From the NCBI GenBank assembly GCA_017562135.1, contig QEYB01000368.1:496001-560000 (forward strand): a DNA stretch of 64,000 nucleotides. The letters are read 5' to 3'. This DNA comes from Dipylidium caninum. Taxonomy: Eukaryota; Platyhelminthes; Cestoda; Cyclophyllidea; Dipylidiidae. Numbering within the stretch: the stretch's first letter is position 1; each line of letters opens with the position of its first letter. The notes under the pieces are model-generated. The model ran no database searches. It was not told the origin of the DNA and saw only the letters and a program-made list of their open reading frames with translations. The translations under genes and the position numbers were made by a program. Shown here in pieces: positions 13,186 through 25,017 of this stretch.

Positions 13186-15048
13186 GATTACGAAGATCTT
13201 CCCGAGGGATCGTCTCCCATAAAACACATGTTAGCTGGGTCTTTGGCTGGAGTTATGGAGCACAGTATAATGTATCCTGTCGATTGTGTGAAGGTAAATC
13301 TCATTTACCTAAGAGTTAGTCAAAGTGTATGATGTTCGTTATCATTTATATAGTCGTTTTAGACAATTATATTCCTTAAGTACATTCTCCTCAAATAATA
13401 ACTATTATACCTCTCGACTTAACTCTAATAGACTCGCTTGCAGTGCCTTCGGCCTTCGAGCGTTCATCAATACGCTACTCTTTCGGACGGTCTTAGTCAA
13501 CTTTTCCGTCAAGAAGGATTTCTGCGGTCGTTTCGTGGACTTGGGGCAGTAGTTTTTGGTGCAGGTCCTGCTCATGCACTCTACTTTGGTTTATACGAAC
13601 ATATGAAGTATCTTCTCATTTCCCAAACAAACCCTGATTCTGGTTACAATCATCTAGTTCATGCCATTAGCGGAATCTGTGCCACTGTGGTCCATGATGC
13701 TGTTATGACACCCGCCGATGGCAAGTTCTCCATCTCTTTATTTATGTTTCTGTATTACTTCGATTAAGTTCAGCTTTCTGCCTTCCTTCTTAAACAAGGA
13801 GTTGACTGTTAAATGGACAGCGCTAAATATTTTCATATTTACTCTAGCCGTCAAACAACGCTTACAAATGTTCAACAGCCCTTATCACAATACCTGGGAC
13901 TGTCTGCGACGTGTCTGTCGTAATGAGGGCATTGGAACACTTTACCGCGCTTACTTTACCCAACTTACCACCAATGCGCCCTTCCAATGCGTCCACTTTG
14001 TGGCATATGAGCTGCTTCAGCGAAAATTGAACCCCTCTAGGGAGTACTTACCATGGACTCATGTAATCTCTGGTGGGTTAGCTGGTTCTACCGCAGCGGC
14101 CCTCACCACCCCGATGGACGTCTGCAAGACTGTCCTCAACACACAGGTTGATTGTTTTATAACTTTGGCACCACTGTATTATTACGAAAACTTCGTGGTT
14201 GTTAAGGTTTTTGCGAACGTTGATTTTCCAAATTTTAATCCACTTTTGCATTCAAGATTCCTGGGGTGTCAAACTACACCATTGTAGTCTTGACCCGCTG
14301 TCATTCGGTGCATTATATCCTAATTTTTAAAAGGCAATTATAATGTGGGCTGATTAGCAAATATTCAAACACTGCTGTTTATTTTTGAGCAAATTTTGTT
14401 CACGGAATGTGTTTATTAATTGCTATCATTTAGGGCCTTATCAATGATGCGCAAGTTCTGACAGATGTCCAGCTTCGTCTATTTGCTGTATATATTTCTG
14501 ATTTATTTACTTGTCTACTTTTCGTTCTACCAATTTATGCAAGTAGCCGCTGCTATCGGAAAGATAAGCAGTGCCCCCAAACAATTTTCCACATGAGATT
14601 TAATGGACATTGGGAGATATCCTTAATTGTCAAGTGGAGCTTTAGTGAAATAATGTGAGTAGTTTTTAACTAATCTCGAAGGCTATGATTTTTTATGCTT
14701 TTTTGTTAGACTTATAGGATGCAAAACTCTAGTAGTGGTAAAGGCGGGTCATTTTGTCCTGGAGAAGTAGGCGGTGCTTTCAGTGAAGTTACCTTCAAGC
14801 CGGGCTCTAAGTCAGTTATCCGGGGGCTCCTTGGTGCGTCTCGGGCTGTGATTCAAAATCAGGGTGGACGTGGCCTCTTCCTGGGTATGAACGCGCGTAT
14901 TGTAGCCACTTTGCCGGGGACAGCCATTTCCTGGTCCGTTTATGAGTACTTCAAGTGGACATTCAACAAAACCACTGTAGAACCAAGGTTGGCGCCTTCT
15001 CTTGTAAATGTGGACTTCTCAGACAATGATTCGCAATCCCTGGCTTGA
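13186..15048 (+). CDS. SLC25A28/37: Mitoferrin, mitochondrial iron carrier (four exons found, 5' end missing)
   Basis: Mitochondrial carrier-family protein that imports iron into the matrix for heme and Fe-S synthesis. Exons: 13186-13293, 13432-13720, 13848-14146, 14710-15048; 344 residues in this stretch. It begins [19 protein letters not shown], like YENLP in human mitoferrin. The three carrier repeats show PVDCVK, PADAVK (across a splice junction) and PMDVCK, plus [60 protein letters not shown] and [20 protein letters not shown] and GAGPAHA are typical of mitoferrin rather than other SLC25 members. The second intron begins GCAAGT and ends AG, a GC-AG intron. The acceptor at 13183-13185 shows that an upstream exon with the start codon exists, but I could not place it. 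Exon 4 carries an unusual Gly/Ser-rich stretch before the last repeat. Confidence 0.9.
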
Positions 15049-16895
15049 TTAACACTCAACTGTTCCTTATTGTTCTCTCAGGGTTTTTATTCTCCTGGTA
15101 TACCATCATTTGGTATTGTTTTATCCATTCCAGATATATCTCTATCCTTTGTATATAATCATTTGCGCCACAGAGATTTTTGAAGTTTATTTTCCATACT
15201 ACTTTTCCCCAACTGTATCTCCTTACGCATTCTCGTCTCGAATACGTTTGAGGATACGGTAGGCAGAGATTTTGCCGGGGGCATTTGAGCACTCCAACTA
15301 CGATTGACGGTCAGTTGATCCTCAAATCATTGGCTAGTTCATATGTTTTTTTGTTCACATATCTCATCCCTAAGCGAAAGGAATGGATGCACCTCTCAAG
15401 TGTCTCCAGATATGAAGACAAATGGGACAAATTTTCGTAGTCTTTGAAACCTATAGGAGAGATGAAAACCGAATAATAGTGAATGCTTGCTGGGTCGTGC
15501 AATTCTCAGCAAGTATAAATTACGAGGAACCGTTTGGATTGTGGGAAGTTTATATCAGAAAAAAGGGCGGTTAAGCAAGGATGACAATCCTTTATTCAGT
15601 TGATGTAAAATTCTGACCATCTTTGATAGTCCATGATGGTCAAGGGTGATAGTGTTCGGATTGCATCCAGGATAATTTATTCGTGTACACTCCTTCAATA
15701 TGTTTCTAAAAAACACGGGCTAAAATTGTGGATGTGGGATGAGGGGGGGGGGGGTTAAAATTGTCGAAAAGCGAGAGACGGTTGGCCGCCAAAATAACTA
15801 TAGCTGAGAAATTTAGGTGCTCAACTGCAGATTAACTCATTCTGCCGTTGGACTATTGCAAGTTCCGAGGGAACTCGAGGCTCTAGATCAAGTAATTCGG
15901 TGGCTAAAAAAGTTTCGACATCAAATATGAGTAATTAAGCATGACGCCAGTGGCTTTTGGAAAAGTAGTCCAAAAGACGGTATGCTTAATGCGATGAAAG
16001 GGAAATTTTGGCTAGGGGGGTTGTTGTTATTCATTCGTACTAATCAATAGAATTACTGTTTGTATTCGGTTTTGTTCACTGCTTATTAGGGTTGAAGCAG
16101 ACTGCACAAAAAGGTATAACTCGGAAACCGAAGTGAACCATCAAAACGACCTGGGGACGCACAGTGGCGTTGCCAAATTCGATGGGATGATGGAAAAGAA
16201 TTGACGCATGATTCTACGGTAAATATGGGGAAGACTGCACTTTATGGACGTAACGGACAATAAACTTCCACCGGCAGGTGTAAAAATCTGTAAAATAGTA
16301 AAATTATAAGTTCTAACCACATAAGGCAAAAACTTCGAAACAAGTGGCTAAGCTAAAAAAGCTTTCTAACTTTGAAATGCATTTTAATTTAAAATTTTTT
16401 ATTAATTATTTGGAAAAATTAACGGGCTTGTTCAGAGCATCCGAGTCGCTCTCTGATATTTAAGTTATTCATAGTGCTTCGTTAATTGGCTCTCGCTATG
16501 ATTTGTGACCGACGTCCAATTGGTTGATAATCCTGTTTTCCCGTGGGTTCTCTTGTCTTCGTTGCCTTTCGCGCTTTCCATCGCCCCTTTCATTGTATTT
16601 ATCCTTTGATGAACGTATTAGAGTCAAATAACAACTTGCTTTTTTGCCCAAAGATGCGAATACCCACATTGTTTTAACAGACAAAATTTATTCATATCAC
16701 TATATTCGGTCAACCTTCGGAATGCACTGCATTGTGTGTGGGACATAACACAATTTGAATCATTTGAAGCAGTGTTTTGTTATCTTATACTGTCCTGAAT
16801 GTTCTGCACTTTATAGTTACAATTTGAGCGAAGCTAGCTTTGTACTTTATTAGACTAACTCTTTTTACATTTATTTACCCTACGTAGAAAAAAGT
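15049..16895. other. Intergenic between mitoferrin and DDX19
   Basis: AT-rich. It contains the mitoferrin 3' UTR and the DDX19 promoter. A run of 12 G at 15743-15754 is the only feature. Short frames on the minus strand (15311-15502, 16496-16684) show no family resemblance. Confidence 0.5.
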
Positions 16896-19800
16896 ATGAC
16901 AGCGACTGAGCAGTGGAAAAAGTTTATGGAAGAAGTCGAGAAAATCGATAAAGGTGTCGATTTTGAGTCGTCGGCAAGCCACAATAATACTATCAATGAA
17001 ATACCGTTGACCGATTCTGCAAAATCCGGCCCTCCTCTTTTGGAGACTGTGGAATCAGGACCTGATAAAACAACTGACAATGAAATTAGCAATGCGGAGA
17101 AGTCGTACATAAACAAGCTACTCAACACAAAGCTTGTGGAGACACAAGCTTGTGATATTGAGATTTTACGGGAGGACCCATCAAGTCCACTGCACTCAGT
17201 TAAAACATTTCAGGACTTAAAATTGTTAGTTTAATTTTCTTTTATCTGCTTAACTCACAGGGATCCGAGACTCTTGAAGGGCATTGCATCAATGGGGTTT
17301 TATAAACCGTCTGCCATCCAGGAAAAAGCCCTTCCTTATTTGATCGGTGACAGGTATGTCCGGTTCTTTTCTATTCTTGGTGGCGTACTTTCCATGGTAG
17401 CTATCTGCTTTGATTGCGTTTGTTTCATGGCTGTGTGCGACAAAAGGTGTTGGATTTTTCCTGTTATCCCTTATCACGTTCTCCTCGCTGTGAGCCTCTG
17501 TTTTATTTTGCCCTCCCTTTTAAAACTACAATAAATTGAGCTGTACAAAACCATAACTTACTTTTCCTATAAATTTTCTCAATTTCGAACTTTCCGTTGC
17601 CTCTAACTAGTCCCCGAAATATGATTGCTCAAGCTCAATCGGGTACAGGCAAAACTGCCACCTTTCTCCTCGCAATGCTGAGTCGTGTTGACATTGCATT
17701 TGAACGATGTCAATGTCTTTGTTTGGCTCCCACCCGTGAACTGGCTCTGCAGATAGCTAACGTTGGACGGCAAATGGCTCGGTTCATCCCGAAGATTTCA
17801 TTCGGTCTGGCTATCACAGAGACAACCCGTAAGTACACATCAAATCTATATCATTGTATTGTGCTTAAAAACCATCGTTTTCATAAATCAGTTATCGCAA
17901 CTTGTATATTTGCACTAGTAAACGCAACTTATCCTAAAATTGATAGGTTGGAAGCATCCTCGTACTTATCTGAAGGAAACCTTATTACTTCTGTTCAAAA
18001 GTGTAGCAAGGGGTCTAATTAGAGAGGTTCCTAGGGCTGCTGGGCGATATTGGATATGAGTCGATCGTTGTCTTTCGTATCCCTCATTTGACATGGAACT
18101 TTAAATCATCTTCTTTATTCTGAATCTATTTAATATTTCTCTTAGTTTGTTCTAGCCCAATTTCGACACCACTTTAATTGCCTAAATTACTGCAAATACA
18201 GCAAATGTGATGGAGCTTATTTTTATGATATAACTCGATATCTTTATCAAACGCATCTGGTGTTTGTTATAGCCATTTCGTCTCTCCAATGCATGACCAC
18301 TTTGATCTATTTATTGCTTTCCGTTTTGTTACTTCATCTTTGCAATATCGTCCTGCACTCTCAAAATACTTTTATTTCTCATGACCAATATCCTGTATGA
18401 TTCAGTACTATCGTTACCCTTTCAATTCATCCAAGCTTATATCCTATTTTGTTAATAGATGCCATCGTTGTGCATTCTGTAGAGACACTATATTAACTTG
18501 CCGAGCCGCTGAGATTTGTTTAAAATTTTTCGTTTCGGGGACCAAGTTATGGGTATTGCTGAATAGTATGCCGTATTGATACTCCAGCAGTCTGCTTGAT
18601 CGTCAAAAGAGTTTACATTATTTAAAGACCTATAATTGTTACCCGAAATACAATCTATTTAAATCACTAGTTCCCGCATTTTGGTCCCAGGAGATGATGG
18701 TGCGTACACTGCACTATTGACATTTGTCCGTTGGTGGCTTTCGGACGCCTTTTTATCCTTTTCTTCTGTTCCTCGTCAAATCATTTTGCCACCATGCCTT
18801 TACTGCATTATCCTAAAATCAATTTGTTACTATTCTAATGGGTTTACGCTCAAATCCTGATTTACGTCTGCACTAACCTTGATTTTTACGATTGTGATTT
18901 TTTTCTAGCCGAAGTTGATCAGGACGGCTACGTCAAGAGCCATATAGTCATTGGCACGGCCGGTACAACGTTGAAATGGATAAGAGAGGCGGAATCCTGC
19001 CGTCTCGACCGGCACGCCCTGAGGATATTTGTCCTGGACGAGGCAGATATCATGATGGAAGAATCCGGTTTTTTACACGTCTCAAGAAGAATTGTTAAGT
19101 ACGTTCATCTTTTTGGTTCAATTCCATTTAAGAAATATTTTACTTTTCATTTTACTTTTAATCCTTTTTAAGTAATTGCATGTATTGCTCATTCAGGGCC
19201 ACCGATCCCTATTACTTGTAGCCGGATTCTTTAAGGCGTTCTTTTATTTTGCTTCATCTCTGAGTTTGCTGAATTTGACAAGACACTTTAGATCACGTCA
19301 AGCCAGACAGTTTTTTCTGGAAAAAGTACTTCGCGACATATGGTTTTCTCAATAGGAAACTTCCGGAAACGTGTCAGTTGCTCTTGTTTTCGGCTACCTA
19401 CGACGAGGATGTGATTGAATTTGCTCGAACAATTATCCCCAACCCTGTAGAATTTCGGGTACGGCGTAATCAGTTGACCCTGGCCAACATCAAGCAAGTC
19501 TATCTCCTCGCACCCACCACTGAGGAAAAGTATGAGCGTCTCAGTGAAATTTATGGTTTCTTCCACGTGGGTCAGGCCATCATTTTCTGCGCAGTGCGTA
19601 AGGCGCACTTAGTGCCAAACAGACTGTCGTATCTTTTTTCGCATCGTTTGGGTTATAACTGCTTTGTTTGATTTGTGGCGACTCAACGTTTTTCGATGTT
19701 GTTGACTTTTTTGCTCTAATCAGACTCGGCAGGAGGCGAGTTGGCTTCAGCGTCAAATGACCCGGGACGGTCACAAGGTGGCCCTCCTTTCTGGCGAACT

Positions 19801-20512
19801 GAATGTGCGTCAACGCGAGGCCGTAATAGAAGACTTCCGTAAAGCCAATTTCCGTGTCCTCATCACGACAAACCTCTGTTCCCGTGGCCTCGATGTCCCC
19901 CAGGTAGCCACTCTCTGGTGATTTTGCACTAATTGATATTTGTCTGTGGGTGATTTGTCTTGTTTTCGTCAACGATTTTCTGCCGTCCGTTTAGGAGGGT
20001 TCTTAGCCGGCCGTAAACTATGCCTTCATTCTCGTCACGACCTAAGAAACCTCCACTCATGTTAGATTTTAGGATATACTTCTCGCCGGGCCTAATGTAT
20101 TTTTGCTAAACTACTTACAAATGCTAATTTAGTAGTAGTGATATTTTAGCGCCAGAGCAGCAGAGTACGAAGCGGAAGTTTTATCTACTGTTTTTGGCCC
20201 CTCTGTGGGACGGCTTCAGGTCAACTTAATTATAAACTGGCGACTGCCATTGGACAGGCAGGGTCAGGTGGACTGTGAAACCTACCTTCACCGCATTGGT
20301 CGTTCCGGGCGTTTCGGCAAAGGCGGCCTGGCCATCAACTTCGCCGGCGCGAATGATGAGAACTTGCTTCAACAGATTGAAAATCACTTTGGTAAGAACT
20401 GTTGAACCAACTCTGTGTTACGCAATATTAACAGTTTTACCATCATTTGTCCGGTTGTCTTGCAGACACAACTATTCCCATGTTAACCAACGAAACCCTC
20501 AAAGACCTTTGA
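16896..20512 (+). CDS. DDX19: ATP-dependent RNA helicase DDX19/DBP5 (eight exons)
   Basis: DEAD-box ATPase that remodels mRNPs at the cytoplasmic face of the nuclear pore and is needed for mRNA export. Exons: 16896-17224, 17261-17353, 17611-17828, 18909-19098, 19356-19593, 19724-19903, 20220-20391, 20466-20512; all GT-AG, phases consistent, 488 residues (human about 479). Motifs: [10 protein letters not shown] (Q motif), AQSGTGKT (Walker A), APTRELALQ (Ia), [10 protein letters not shown] (Ib), VLDEAD (II), LLFSAT (III), AIIFCAT (IV), [27 protein letters not shown] (V), [12 protein letters not shown] (VI). The N-terminal helix preceding the core and the [15 protein letters not shown] linker are specific to the DDX19 subfamily. 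Start: first ATG, eight bases after an acceptor-like AG. Intron 1 is 36 bp and intron 3 about 1.08 kb. The C-terminal tail NETLKDL is shorter than in human. Confidence 0.96.
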
Positions 20513-22127
20513 CCAACTGCTTTTCTCGGTCCACACGTGGATGCACCACAGTTGTGATGGTAGATTTTACCATTTACTCCGTTTTTACCTACCCGCGCGC
20601 TTACTACTTCATGATATTCTCCTTCACTACTTACTCGTTTTTGTATTGCCTACTCGGCAGCTTGTGCACAACTACGTTTGATATCACCAAACAGGGCTAC
20701 GCATCATCAGTTTCCTCAAGTATTACATATCGAAGGGAGAGAGTTTGTGCGGAGTGCAACCGTGGAGCGTATGAAGCCAGTTGTTTTCACCCGTCTCATT
20801 GTCGAGTTGGGACAGCTTCATTTGTAAGATTGTGAAAGCAACTAACGAGGAAAGCTGAGTGGGCCTACCAGTAGGAAGATCCCAATGCAACCGCTATTGA
20901 TGGGACGGGGTCATTGTTTCGCGTTCCGTGTCATTTGAGTATCCCTTGAGTTTTGCCTAGGTCGAATCTGGGAGATTTTATTTCCCTTTACTCTGCCATT
21001 CTTAGACCATCCCCGACATGATCTGTTGAAGTATGCGAACAGCTATATTCCATGCTTCCACTTTGCTGCTTTAGTCAATGTGAATAAATAGTTTCCAACC
21101 AACCTTACAAATGCAAACGCCCTACTAAGGCCTTTTCCTAATGTAAATAATCAAGTATAACGTTCTTGTCAAGGTTAAAATGCGGGACCCTTATAAAAGA
21201 AATCTTTACTTTTCTCGAAATCACTTCTCACAAAATATCTGAGTAGACGCAGGGGTCGCATCGGCAAAGCGGTAAGGTTTTGAAATGCAAAAGGACGGCC
21301 GGCGTTGACAAAATGCGCACATCTATACACAACGGAGGTAGTTCATATTAGATTATGTACAGAGTCGTGGAGCCACGGGTGCTGGGTTGAACTCTGGAGC
21401 GGGTGGATTCGATGGAGTTAAATGCGCCCTGAGGGGAGGTGGTGGGCTAGTGGGTGGGTAGACGGTCGCCACTACTTGGGTATCGCGGCTGTCTGGACCG
21501 TGTGTCAGCCCGCCACACACCGCCTGGACGCGATCACCCTGTTCTTTATTATCTAAATTAGTGAACGACGGTGTCTGGTCGACGATTGTCCGTTCCCGGC
21601 TAGAGTGACGAGAAGGAAACGGGTATCTTCGACTGTGAACAGGCGACAGTGGTGTTGGTAGCAGAAATCAGTTGCACCGTCACGTAAAGATTTAAATGCT
21701 GCAACGATAAGAGAAGTTCGTTAAGCGATTGGGATGTTTTTGTGCGAGAACTTGACAACATACGCGGCTTGCGTCTCATGTGAATTGGAGGGGAATTGGG
21801 TTGTCAATACAAAAGGACACTTTTCTTGATTTGCCTAGGCGAGTTAGAAATGGAAAGGAGCTTCGCGATTTTCCAAGTCCGAGGCAGATGAGACGCTTGT
21901 TGTCTCAAGGTGACCCATTGTGAAATCCACCAATTCTTTGCGTCTCGGACACTGATTCACTCGTGTTTCACAGTCTAAACAACTACATTTCTCGCCTTTA
22001 TTTTGAGTTAATAATGCACCCGCTTGCGCCGCGTTTCTGACTCTAGAAATAGCGGAGTTGATTTTGTGTGTTTTGGCTTTATATTCTCTCTCCTTGCGAC
22101 AAGGGCTACGTAATGAAGTTCGCCTAC
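20513..22127. other. DDX19 3' flank and start of the GC-rich block
   Basis: The DDX19 3' UTR probably extends to the polyadenylation signal at 21083. From about 21250 the base composition changes to GC-rich. No coding evidence was seen. Confidence 0.5.
21083..21088 (+). terminator. Possible polyadenylation signal (AATAAA) of DDX19
   Basis: First clear AATAAA on the plus strand after the DDX19 stop, about 570 bp downstream. Confidence 0.4.
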
Positions 22128-22378
22128 CTGTCCGGAGAAGAGAATGTTGATGAGAAACTGGGAGATTTGAGCACCCTCAAAGACGTCCCCGAAGTTGATT
22201 TTGAGGCGCTGTTGGTAGACTCCCGGCGGCATGTGACACAAACAGATGCGGCCTTTCTGGTAGAATCTGCGCTTTTTCTGCGAGCATTCTGAGCCGGGTG
22301 CGTCCGCTGGCCAGTAGGTGCAAACGTCTTCAACGGTCCTTCGTAAAGAATCGTGGCTTAATGGAGTGCATATATGTA
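22128..22378 (-). CDS. Unidentified cysteine-containing coding exon
   Basis: Function not recognised. An 83-codon frame with an acceptor at the right end (CTTTCCAG, exon from 22378) and a donor at the left (CAG/GTAGGC, exon to 22128). Codon third positions are strongly C/G (TAC, TTC, AAC, GAC, ATC, CAG), as expected of coding sequence, and the frame stays open well upstream. The product has several cysteines (HICTPL, EDVCTYW, SECSQKKRR, GRICLCH) followed by GVYQQRLKINFGDVFEGAQI. It may be a zinc- or disulfide-bound module. The plus-strand frame over the same bases (22113-22292) also looks open, but has poorer codon use and no splice sites. It could belong to the same minus-strand gene as the exon at 25018-25727, though the phases require an exon in between. 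Confidence 0.45.
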
Positions 22379-25017
22379 CTGGAAAGTTACTTAGCTTTAC
22401 AACACCTAGAATTTGAGTGAGGTTTTTTGTATTAAGAGACGCAACCCGCTGATTTAAGGTGCTCGAGTAGAGTTTGCCCTTGTCTCGTGTAGAGGCACGT
22501 TGGTTTGGAATGTCGAGGCGTTTGGGTAGTCTTTATGGCCAGTCTATTTGTTGTAAGTCCCTCTTTTGAATATCCCAATCACTCCGGTTCCCGTCACCGG
22601 TGTGATCTGGGAGTCGGTTGTTGAGCCTCATGGGGCCGCGCCCAAATTATACTGAAAAGTATTTCAGTAGCATTTGCCTCGGGTTTGGGGGTAGTGAACG
22701 GGCCGACATGAGCGAGCAGACGAACTCGGACCGCACACGTTGCGATGAGATGAAGTGAGGTGAGGTGAGGGGGGGGAGACCAGTTGATTTTACACGGCAG
22801 CCGTCGCCAGGGTCGCCGTGGGAGGTCCAAACACCGAGGTGTGCCAGAGCGCGGACGCTCTCAAGAGGGGTGACATTAGTACAGACAAGTGGGGTGTTGA
22901 CAGGTAAATCATATCGCTGCGGTAGGCGGTGGCACTGATGGCCCTCCACCAGCATGCGTTCCTGCCTCACACGCGCGTTTGCCCACACCTAGCTGGGCCA
23001 GCCCCAATCCAGGCCGGGCTCCTCCGCGCCTCGCTGCGTGTCGGGTCAATACCGCTGCGCCTCTGCGGCCGGCCAGCTAATGCCAACGCAGCCGTGGTCC
23101 CGGATGAGCAGTCTCTCTGTGGCCGACATGGCCAAAATAAGCTAATTGCTGACCCAAGAACATGGACTTAGCGAAGAAATTCCTCTGCGCTGGCAGACAA
23201 CTTAGTGAGTACGACCCTCCAATAAAAACAGTACTGGTAGGTGGGACAACTGCGGAGTGAACTGAGGAGTCTCCGTTGAGGCTGAAGCCTTGGCTTTAGT
23301 ATAGCTTTTAAGAATGAAAATCCCTCTTTCTCTCCTTAGTAGCCTTTACTACGCCGACGGCGTGCAAGTATGCGTGTGGGCGCCCGAAGCAATGTTCTTT
23401 CCACACCGCCAAGAAGAGTTGAGAGGACATTGAGTGGGTCAGCCAGGCGATAGAAGGGCTGGCAGTCGGCGAAATGGCCTGCGTCTGGTGTGTATCTCCA
23501 CGAGCCCAGTTTGAAACGCGCATGTGCCTGGTGCGCGGGTGCGTGAGTGCGCGCATGTGGGCGGACGGACGGACGGACGGACGACGGGCGAGCGATCGAG
23601 CGCGACTCGTTTGCGTTTGGCAGTGCGCAGAAAAGTGGCCTAGGTAGAGGGCGTGGACCTACCGCAGCGACGACAGGAAAAAAGACATCCAACTCCGAAA
23701 AAATGTGCCTTACTCGGCGTTATCCCCATACCTTTGTTATGTGGACACAACGCCAGCATCGCCTCGCCCAAACCTGCGCGCAATCGGACCACCCAGCCAG
23801 ACGGGAAGAGGAGAGCGCGAGTGAAGGGGAATGAGTGAACGAACAGGGTCGAAGGTGATTAGGCTGGTAAGTGGAGCTGGACAGAGGTTTGTGGCTCGTA
23901 ACGAGTTTTGATTGTCTCGGTTTTCCGCCCAACGTTTACGTCGAAGAACCCAACACGAAGAAGGCGAATGCAATTCGTCTGACCGAGCCCCACAAATCTC
24001 GTCCACTTCTTCTGTGTCCACCCACCCTTATTTGTGGTCAACTTCTTCAGCCAAATTGCACTCTTTCAGGTGGAACTATGATCCACTCCATGTTGTGCAT
24101 TCGATTAGCATCTGTTGACAGTTTGCGACAAACCAGAAGAAGGTATTTTCCAATTTACGATTAGGGTAAACACCAGACTGAGGGCCCCAATCGGTCCGAT
24201 TCTCCCTCTCCTGCCCTAGTTTCGCCCCAGTTCTGTTCCGCCTTGAGACGCCGGAGATATCCCCCCGTCGTTGCAAACCCGAGTTACTCGGACACGCCTT
24301 GTCGACCTCTCTGCAAGAGCAGAGGCGATGCTCCCCCCTGCAGACATGCATCCGCGCACCGCTTACAGCCGCGTGCACATGCGAAGGCGCAGTCGTTCGG
24401 GGATCAGACGGGCACCTTTCCTCCCCGCTGCAAGCACTAATTGCGTAAGCGCAGCGAGGCCGGACCACCCATCCGGGGTTATTAGTGCTTTTTGCAGCCC
24501 CGCAGCGGGTCGCCAGGCCGCCTCACCACCACGCCCGGCTGTCAGTGCTTCCCGCCTGCCCCGCCTCCTGCGACGAAGCCCACTAGCCTCACTTTTTGGA
24601 TAGGACTTCGGGGCTTGAAATTCGCACCGTCTTTCAGGATAGCAATCTATTCAAGACTAGGGAGGACATCTTCCTCATTGTCGCCTTCGACTGGGACTGA
24701 ACGCTACCAACTGCCCTAGCCTGAAGTAGAGGCCGAGTGTTTGAAGGTCAACTACGGTATCGGGTGTTGCACCACGGCGACCAGTGACTCTTTTCTTTGG
24801 TTAAGCCGATTTCCACTGACGTGTCGAGCACTGGTCAGCTTGAGGGGAGGGTCGCAACAACGGAGCCACCCCCCGAAATGGAGTCGAATCTGTGCTGCAG
24901 AGTGGGTAAGGAGTTCTTTTGAGGACCGAGCGGAGGATACCGCAGCTGGTTCAGCTGACACTTACAAGGCTGTAAGCGTGGCGATGCCATCAAAAAAGTG
25001 TTAGTAGGAATTCTTAC
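22379..25017. other. GC-rich stretch, nothing recognised
   Basis: GC- and CpG-rich sequence between two candidate exons, probably intron and/or intergenic. Because stop codons are rare at this composition, many overlapping frames are open on both strands. None shows a domain or a matched pair of splice sites. A GGAC tetranucleotide repeat lies at 23561-23583. Confidence 0.4.
23561..23583. repeat. Simple repeat (GGAC)n
   Basis: About five to six uninterrupted copies of a GGAC unit, followed by a CG-rich stretch. Confidence 0.85.

Noticed and set aside
19594..19602. GC donor after RK in DDX19 exon 5
   Set aside because: The upstream GTGCGT donor at 19594 gives FCATRQEASW, which matches human FCHTRKTASW in phase without extra residues.
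22113..22292. Plus-strand frame MKFAYLSGEENVDEKLGDL over the orphan exon
   Set aside because: The minus-strand reading has better third-position bias, splice sites at both ends and clustered cysteines.
22128..22378. Insulin-like or dickkopf-like peptide reading of the cysteine exon
   Set aside because: Cysteine spacing does not match the insulin B/A-chain pattern (15 instead of about 11 residues between the first pair) and no A-chain motif follows.
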